A stretch of DNA of 64,000 nt. Source: Tetmemena sp. SeJ-2015 (Eukaryota; Ciliophora; Spirotrichea; Sporadotrichida; Oxytrichidae). The translations under genes and the position numbers were made by a program. Where the stretch lies: contig JAJKFJ010022115.1 in the NCBI GenBank assembly GCA_027382625.1, positions 1-64,000 of the forward strand. The letters are read 5' to 3'. This document shows, in pieces, positions 56,181 to 64,000 of the stretch. Numbering within the stretch: the stretch's first letter is position 1; each line of letters opens with the position of its first letter. A model generated the notes under the pieces. That model did no database searches and was not told where the DNA came from. It worked only from the letters and a program-made list of their open reading frames with translations.

Positions 56181-59100
56181 TCAATCTAGTAATTCTATTT
56201 AAGGGCTTAATGACTCAACTGAGTCGTATTATTGGTATTACCTTATTAATTCTTTTTCTTTATCTAGTCGAGAAGAAGATCTACTTTTATTAGTTTTCCT
56301 CTTTGAATATATAAGTTTTCTTTTTTCAACTTGGCCAAGATACTGAGATTAAAGCGCTTTCTTCTCCACGCTGAAACCTTCCAGCTTCTTTTAGTCAGGG
56401 CTTTTATGAATAGCCTGATTTACTTCTTGTGCAAAAGCTACTGAGCTTAAATCATGCTTAGATTTAATTGAAGTTATACCTCTGGGAGAAAGAGGATGAC
56501 ACTTGCTTGCTCTAGCTGTTTAGTGATTTTGAACATTTACTTTAGTTTTCACATTTGATGGCTAATTATAGGATTTCAAGTAAGCAAGAGGCTCTCTCAA
56601 ATCTCGTAATCTATAAGAATTGATAGTCCTTATGGAGAAAAAAGTTAAATCATATGTTTTATTCTCCCTCTCTATGAACTATTTCATAATCTTGGTTCAT
56701 TAAAATTCGCTGTTTGTCTAAAACATTCAAAGTCCCCAACTCTTTATAAAGTTTTCCATGAGCTTTCTAGTTTAGACCATTTTAAAATTCCTGAGTCTTT
56801 CTTAGATTTTTAGGGACATAGCCTTTCTCATGCAGATAGGAATCGATCTATCTCTCTGCTAATTTGAGCTTTTTCTTATCACTGATAGGCTTTCTTGCTT
56901 AAGTGTTACTAACAGTTGGAATAAGATCAGCTCTCTAGCTCATTAAATTTAGATTTGGCATCTTCCTGCTCGCAAATCCTCTCTAGAAATTATAAAGCTG
57001 TTAAAATATTATTCTAGCTGTAAAAGGAAGAAGATTAAGACATTTTAAATTGAGATCTTGCTGTATTGAAGCCCTTGGGGAGCTCTAAGCTTTATTTGAG
57101 ACTTCGATTTGTGAAGTTGTTTGTTAAATTCTAGTTAGGAGTAACAGTTCTCTCTCCTAATTCAGAAGTTTAGCAAACCTAATCAAATCTTAATTTCATT
57201 AGACGGTCATTGATATCCCCTCCAGCTGTTCCCTTTTTCATTCCTGAAATAATCCTATGAATATTCGGAGCCTAATGGAGATTTTTTGCAGTTAATTCGT
57301 TCAAGCTCTGTCTTCTTGAAGTCTTAAATTCACTTTGGTTACCTAAATGGGGACTATGTGTCTAAGGATCTTTATTCTAAAGGTCAAAATTGTTATGAGT
57401 CTTTGAAATTATATAAATGGGCTCTCTTATGAAATTTTTATCGTTTTTGTGAAAGGAAAAAGAGCTATTCGTGTTGCAAAGACTAGACGTCTTCGAAAAC
57501 TAATGGAAATTATTTTTTTCTAAGTTTAAAATACTCTAAATTATAAGTTCTGATTGAGACGCATAAGAAACTAATCTTAGACTTTTCTGTTTCATCGATT
57601 ATGAATCCCTAAGATCCATCCCTATTTACTAAATAGAGCTCATTGAAATTTTTGAGAGCCTAATGATTTATTACGCTCTAAGATTTCATAAGTTTTCTCT
57701 GAGCATGTATTAAGTCTGGATCATCGTTTTCCTAAATAATGATAGGTTTTATTTGGAGCTAAGAAAGTGGCTAAGTATCTTAAATTATATTCTCCCCATA
57801 TACTCTAGCTTGGAAGAATCTTTATATTCTCTTGAATTCAAAATAATGTCTGGTGAGGAATATTTGAGATGTTTCTCACTTGCCCTAGTCTATATATAGA
57901 TGAACTAACATCACTTGCGCTATCCTTTCTTTCTAACTTCTCTGTAACATTCAAAAGTGAAACAGCATTTCTTGGGGGAGTCCTAGGGGGCTAAGAATTA
58001 TAATTTGCTTATTCTTGATGAGTTTAAACCTACTCTTATTACGTAAATTGCTTATCTTACTCTTATACCTCGAAATTGGTTTTTGATTAATTCAAGTCTT
58101 GCTCTAGTGTTGTATTATTCGCTTGAGCATTTAGATGGATTGAAAAGTCTATTTTTCGATTTACTTCCTCATAGTTTGCTTCAATATCTACTGTCTATAA
58201 ATTTTATTGGGGCCTCATTTGAGTTTTAATTTCTAATTTGATTAGGTCTTCAGTTATAGGAACTGTATCTTTCTCATTTAAGTTAGCTGCTGAATGAGAA
58301 ACTTCATGAGTGTGGCCTTTATAAACAGCCTAATTTCTTGTATATTACGTCTTATGAGCTGATTTTAAGTCCCTCTCAAGATCTTAAAGATTAAGGCTTG
58401 AATTGGCATTCTAGTCTTATGTCCTCACTTTATCTTTAGTGCCTTTTTAACTCATACTACTCTTATTTTGTTGAGATTTTTACAATCGAGAGGTATTTTC
58501 AACGCTTTTATGAAGTAAATTAGGACTATGAAGATTTTACTCTTTCTAAGCTGAGCTTTAAGCTTTAGCTTTCGACTCTTTTAATGCGTGAGTGTTCTGT
58601 AATGAGTTTGCATGGATGGCTTCAAGTTTTGAGCTCTACTCAACATGCTTTGTCTTTTTATTTTTCTACTCCCTTGGCTCAAGCATCTCCAGAGCAGCTT
58701 GTCTCGCGTTTCGAGTATCTATCATTCTCTGATTTAGGTAACTGCCTACATTTTGCATCATTTGCTCTGTTTTTTGCTTTGTCTTTAAATCTGTAAAGCG
58801 CTTGATTGACAATTTAATCGAGGGACTGTTTCCGTCTATGTCTGGCAAAGCCTCTATATCGTATTTATAAATTTGCCTTATTATGTCTTCCTTAGTTCGA
58901 ATGACCTAAGATCCATTCGTATACTTTAAGCAAATTATTGAAAAGGAGCCAATAAAATATAGTGTTTATTATCTTGATAAGCAGAACTAAATCTCAACAT
59001 AATGTCCACATTTTTGAAAAATTCCTGCTCCTCTTCCAACTCTTGATCTTCATCTTTACTTTAACCTTAGTTCTGTTTTTGAAAAGCTTTACTCTCTTAC

Positions 59101-60277
59101 AAGGAGATATAGCGATTCAAGACCTTCTTTTGCAATGCCCTTATTTTATCATCTTCAGGGTCGATTTAACCTAGTTTGATCCTTCTATTTAAATCCTTTA
59201 TAAGATCATTTTCTTGTTTCAGTTTCTCTTTTATCTTCCTTCTCTCACTTGCAAGTTTTTCCCTGTTTTAGATTGCATTATTCTTTCTAAGATAATTCTG
59301 CTATCTCATTGGTTAGGCCAAAAGTAAGCGAGCTATACTGGCATTAGTTAACTTCTAAGTGGACTGCAGCTGCTATAATATTTCCTCCTACTCATTGCTT
59401 TTATTCATATTTGGATTCAAATTGTTGAATTTCTCACTTTTGTCTTTATACTGAGTTTTCAACAAATCTGGAAACTCAAAACCAGTTTCTATCTCAGCTC
59501 CTTATGGATTTAACTTAAGCTGGATTTACTCATTGGCTTTGTTGACTTGCCGCTGTCTGTAAGTCAAGTTTTGATTCTTATTTTTAGCATCTAACTGGAT
59601 TGAGACCTAATTTGGCTTGTGTCCCTGAGATAAAGCTGCTTATCTATTCCTTTAGTCCTCTGCATCCTTATCTTTGGCAATTTAGAATTTGTGTTCAAGG
59701 ATTTTATCCTTGGTTTTAAGGATCTGAGTTCTAATCTCCTTCTTATCTAGAATCAAATCCTCTTTTTAAAGCACTGGTACCCTATCAAAGGCGAAACTTC
59801 CCCTGAGAAGAATATCCTTAGACTAAGGAATTATATTCTGCTTGAAAGGAAGAATCTGGTTCTTCAAATTTAAAGTTTAGTATAAAGAGGAAGATGGCTC
59901 ATTCTTTAAGATTTAAAGGTAACTTAGGGGAGCCTAAATAGCTCGAACAGAGCTGGAATGATGTGAAATACTCAGTCTTTGGTGAAGTGGCGCAAACTCT
60001 CTCTTAGAAGACAAATTACCATTCTAGAAGTTTTCTTCTCAAGCAAAATCTGTAGCTTGCATTTAATTCATGGAATTATCTTAGGATCCTCTTCTGGAAG
60101 TTTTCTTAGAAACCTCAACTTATTTTATACCTTCGGGTCTATTGTAAGCATGAAGGTTTATTTAGTCTACAGTTTTGCTTTCTAGCTAGTTTAAGAATTC
60201 AGGTGTGACATTCAATCAAATGGACTAAATATATTTTTAACTTATTTAGCGAGTAAATTAAAAAATTGCGAGCTCAT
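56181..60277 (-). CDS. Disordered/coiled-coil protein of unknown function
   Basis: On the minus strand, long TGA-only frames run from about 60277 to TGA 56181. Near 59850-59200 there is a helical, charged region (VPVLQKEDLILDKKEIRTQI, QREKLASERRKIKEKLKQE). At about 59100-58650 a more ordered segment reads KEDIIRQIYKYDIEALPDID, then IKRFTDLKTKQKTEQMMQ. After 58650 it is Gln/Asn/Ser-rich. One in-frame TGA at 60039-60041 interrupts the N-terminal frame, so either the start is downstream of it or an intron/IES is missed. The 3' end is 27 bp from the stop of the convergent HMG gene. No family recognised. Confidence 0.55.
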
Positions 60278-60452
60278 GATGATAAATTATGTTATTTGAT
60301 TTTAACTTTATTTTATAAACCTAATTTAATGATCGAAAAGATTGTGCTTAAAAAGAGTTAAGACTCTTAAATATACTTGACAACTCATTACCTGTTAAAC
60401 AAGAAGTTTTAAATCTTGCCTCCGCTACTCTAACCCATGCTTACTCCTCTTT

Positions 60453-63400
60453 TCATAAATGACTGGAAGACTATGTGATTTAGTTACTAATATTTAGGTC
60501 CTTACTTTAGGGGATTTGAATTCCTAATTCATTCCCTCCCTCCTTAGTTGAGTTTGAATTGGTACTACTCTAACGATTTTGATGATCCTTGCTACTGCTT
60601 TTGCTCTTACTCAAAATAATAGAAGAGTTTAGATTAACTGGTGTTTGCGAGATGAGGTTGAATCTAGATAGATGGGTTTGCAGTGGCAACCTTAGCATTT
60701 TTAGTGGAGCCCTTTGAATTTTAAGATCTGCTGCCATCTAATTAAAAATAGATTTATGATCTTAAGCAGACTGTTATGCAGATTCCTAGTCCTTTTAATC
60801 CTCTTGCATTAAAGTCTCCTCTCTATGAGTAGCTTAATTCTGCTGAAGTTTTAACTTTTGATCAGATTTAGAGAACTAATGCAATAAAGAACAAAATAGT
60901 AGCTCTTACATCTTCACTGCTAATTTCCTTAGAGTCTTCTAATTAAGTCCAATTTAACTGCTTTATTTTCTCCTCTGTGCCATATGTCACTTTTGACTAG
61001 CTTTGAGAGCTTGTGTAAGCTGAAAAGTTCTCTCTAGGTGTCACATCCTCCTCTCTTTGTTGAATACTCACCTCTAGACTTTTCTAAAAATAGTATTAAG
61101 TCTGGTTAAAAATATTGTTACCATAATCTCCTCAGATTCACTAAGCGATATACTGTACTTGTGACAGTATCTATAGATCAGATCAAATATAAAAGATATA
61201 GCTTAAGGATTAAATAAATCTTTGATGTAGCTTCTCTCAACTTAAAATGAAACCATGTCTTAAACTGTCTGAATCAGTTTCTATTTCACTAGCTGCTTCG
61301 TGACTTTGCGTCTATCTAACTCAATATACTATTGATTAGACTTTATCTCTTCAGAAATTCCTTCTTGAATTGAAAACTCCCAAAAATTTAGATCCTAACA
61401 TAATCTATGATGTGCTATGCCAAAGCACAGTCTGTTCCTGTGGAGGATTATCTTTGGGGAAATAGCTTCGTTTAAATTTAGTTGCGCTGCATTTTGGGAG
61501 ATTGACTTAGTCTATATTTAAGAAGTTTAAGAATCTTGCAAATGTTGCATAACTGGCATTGGAGAGGAAGATCGATTCAAAGTAGTTTAGATCTATAAAG
61601 AAGTAGGCATGGAAGTAGTCTTAGTATGGTCAAGGTAAAAGTTGCTTGCGAATTACATTGTTTTGAGAGCGCACTAGAAGTCTCTCACTTTATAGCATTC
61701 ATCTAAGGTTATATTAAGCACGTCAACTAAGTTATCGTAGTTTTCTCTGCTTGCAAGAGGACATTTAAACTATGAATTCACAATACAATTCATTTTATTC
61801 AAATTGCAAATGATTGATCTTCAGTTTTGAAAATCATAAGTTTCTTAATGTAGACATCTCTGCCAGCTGTTGTGGAAACGTGCTACTGGAATTTTTTAAT
61901 TACCTCGGGGGCGAGTCTATCTGGGAGAAAAGTAGCCTCTTTCAGAATTTATTCTATATCCTCAGACACTCTTCTTCTACCCGTATACATTCCTATCCCG
62001 CTAGAGTTATTTGGAATCCCCTGTCCACTCATAGCAAACAGAATGCTATTACTACCACTTCCCTGCTTATTTAGGTTCAAACCTTGGACTTAACTCCCAC
62101 TAGTGTTACTGCTCGCTCCAATAGTTGAGCTATCTGAAAATTGGGATTGCAAAGAGGGCTGCTTCTTATTGATTTTGACTTGATGCTACTTTTGGTCAGG
62201 GGAAGTATTTAAGCTAACCATCTTACAGCTTTGAGATTTGAGGGTACTGCTTTAGTTAGGTTATGTTTCAACTATTTGATTTCTGAGTTATAAAGGCTGC
62301 TCTTTCATCATATTAAAGGGAAGAGGTATCTACTATGACTCCTGCTAGAACGAAGATTAAATCCTCGAAGATATTTCAATTGAGTTACTGTCTTCATCCA
62401 TCGAATCCTCTGTCCTTTGAGAAAGCTGCTTCTAAGGAATGCCGAAGATTTAATGCTTGGAGTGGATTGATTAGCATGGGGAAGCTATGGAAATGCTCAA
62501 ATTTAGTAAGTCTCTTTAGTCATAGGTAGGCAGACGCATAAATTAGAAATCGGGTGTCTCTTCTATTCTCATTAAGCTAATTTTAGATCTAAAGAATTGA
62601 ATCTGTCTGTCTTAAATATATATTGACAATGATACCATCTCCGTTGATATTCTCAGCAACTTTAGCGAAGACTTTCGCATCATAGCGATTATTCATTTCT
62701 TGATTGGTCTCATAAACTATGATTCTATCGGCTGCGACTTTCAAGCAGTCTATTCTTTCCATTTCATGTTCTTCCAATCTCTTGAGAATACTTTGAAGTG
62801 ATTCTATGTAGAATTACTTAAACTCATTAGCCCTTTTAACCATGGACTTGTATATGATCATCTTTTCTTCAGATTCTTTTCTGAACTAATCATTTAAAAT
62901 AAGATCAGATCTATAGCTTAATAATATTATGATGAATGAGCACTATAGTAGTATTAAGGCGAGTTGAATTGGTTACTCTTTGAGTAGGTTATCTTTGTAG
63001 TTTTGAGAGCTTTCCCCTTCTTGATGTTTGATGACATCCCATTAGTCCCACAACTGATTTGCTTATTTTGCGACTTTGTGATAGTTGGCTTGGTATGTGG
63101 TGACTTCCTCAAGCCTGCATTTCATGGCTTGGAACAGGTGATTAGCTTGCTCCTGTATCTATAATGCCTCTTAGTCCTGCTCTTCTTTCATTGCTTTGAG
63201 CGGTTCAAGAACATCATTAGTCAAAGATTCCCCTAAGTCGAATGATTGCAGTGCCTTTTAGTGGGAGTTGACCAACAAAGTTTGCACAAACTCCTCGAAC
63301 TATCTAAACTAACAGATTCCTCACAAGATTTAGAAGATTAATTCACTCTTATTGCGAGTCAATTACCGCAATAGATAATGATGTTGCTTACGTTTTTTCA

Positions 63401-63730
63401 AGGGAGGGAATCGAAATCTGTGAGAGATCTTCGAGTGCTTTTGCATAACCAAACTCCGCTTGAGCTTTCCTTTCTATGATGACGATCAAATCAAGCAATG
63501 ACTTCCGCCTCTCCTCCGATAGTTTGCTCACAATCTCAAAGTAACTCTAAAATGCTTTAGAACTTGGAAATCAACAGTAAATGGAATACAGTTTTATTTC
63601 TTACCAGCTGGGGTTAAATAACTGTCTCCAAGCACATTGTATGAGGTGAATATGATTAATTAGAGGCAGAGGTTTGAGTAAGGAGAGGAGCGGCCACTGA
63701 GTTGCTTGAAGAAGTAGTGGAAGCTTTCAT
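60453..63730 (-). CDS. F-BAR domain protein with C-terminal KIAA0513/SBF2-like region
   Basis: ATG 63730; a short Ser/Thr leader, then an intron (about 63607-63550). The F-BAR start follows: SYFEIVSKLSEERRKSLLDL and ERKAQAEFGYAKALEDLSQI, the FCH motif in which a basic-acidic helix ends in EYAKxLxxL. It continues with FEEFVQTLLVNSHQKALQSF, then QANHLFQAMKCRLEEVTTYQ and VKRANEFKQFYIESLQSIL, fitting a membrane-bending BAR dimer. A polar linker (62.5-61.85 kb) leads to RLAPEVIKKFQQH, then LVDVLNITLDECYKVRDFQC, DLNFWEFSIQEGISEEIKSN and LIQTVQDMVSFQ. This resembles the SBF2/KIAA0513 domain pattern with its FWE..F motif. The tail is Ser/Asn-rich, TGA 60453-60455. Introns near 60895-60930 and a 20-nt one near 61100-61120 close the frame. 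A role in membrane trafficking or endocytosis is inference. Confidence 0.72.
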
Positions 63731-63806
63731 TAGCAATTTAATAATTTATAATGGTGCTGTGTTGGTTTAACTCCAATAAATTATAAATATTATTTTAAGA
63801 GTCAAC

Positions 63807-64000
63807 ATGAACTCAACTCAGAAACGCACGGGCTAACTCAAGACACATAAATTTGCCAACACTGATTCGAGACTTTACCAACAGAGAAGTCAAACTGCCT
63901 CCTCCTCCAAGGCTATGGGTAAGATACTCATCTAACCCTGATTCTTGCTCTAAATGGACTACATACTATCATTATGGAAGTTTGTTTGGAAGTTATGGGA
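63807..64000 (+). CDS. 5' end of an unidentified gene, cut by the right edge
   Basis: ATG 63807, divergent from the F-BAR gene with a 76-bp gap, so the two probably share a promoter region. The frame reads MNSTQKRTGQLKTHKFANTD with TAA as Gln, Ser/Gln/Lys-rich. A GT donor near 63916 may begin an intron. Too short to identify. Confidence 0.5.

Noticed and set aside
1..64000. CRISPR arrays, bacterial operons, rRNA or tRNA genes
   Set aside because: No regularly spaced repeats, ribosome-binding sites or recognisable RNA genes were seen; genes are intron-containing and eukaryotic.

Overview
The window looks like germline (micronuclear) DNA of a spirotrich/hypotrich ciliate. The genetic code is ciliate-type. 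In every recognisable gene TAA and TAG fall at internal, often Gln-like, positions and TGA is the stop; the bL27m, BPNT-type phosphatase and kinesin genes all show this. The DNA is AT-rich and most introns are short (about 30-40 nt). Many genes are also interrupted by AT-rich segments flanked by short direct repeats (3-15 bp). Deleting each segment plus one repeat copy restores the reading frame. That is the signature of internal eliminated sequences (IESs) with pointers. Because of the code and the IESs, standard-code ORFs show only scraps of the real genes.

Layout. 1-12.3 kb: three tandem minus-strand paralogues of a membrane-bound hybrid histidine kinase; the first runs off the left edge, the other two have near-identical 3' ends. 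13.6-16.2 kb: minus-strand RBR ubiquitin ligase and an IMPase/BPNT-family phosphatase. 16.3-21.3 kb: a plus-strand secreted/membrane Cys-rich protein and a kinesin. Each of these two carries, inside an IES, one copy of the same GC-rich element, in opposite orientations. 21.5-26.8 kb: ZNHIT3-like zinc finger (-), IQ-motif coiled-coil protein (+), mitochondrial ribosomal protein bL27m (+). 26.8-34.3 kb: a long minus-strand coiled-coil gene, then a plus-strand Tim44-like/mL45-like mitochondrial protein. 34.5-40.0 kb: minus-strand CEP95-like CH domain/coiled-coil gene with a huge Q/E/D-rich middle. Part of that middle (about 37.75-39.85 kb) looks damaged by homopolymer inflation. 40.2-51.3 kb: a giant surface-protein gene. 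51.6-64 kb: multi-membrane-span protein (-), small membrane protein (+), triple HMG-box protein (+), disordered coiled-coil protein (-), F-BAR protein (-), and the start of a plus-strand gene.

The main discovery is that the giant surface-protein gene is scrambled. Block A (40159-41501, +) and block C (44216-51349, +) flank block B (41534-44182), which encodes the middle of the same protein on the opposite strand. The A-B junction carries a 13-bp pointer present once in each orientation, and joining A to inverted B through it gives a perfect in-frame repeat domain. The B-C junction also has a candidate shared pointer, but its frame does not close cleanly.

All gene models are read by eye. Exon/IES boundaries are exact only where stated.
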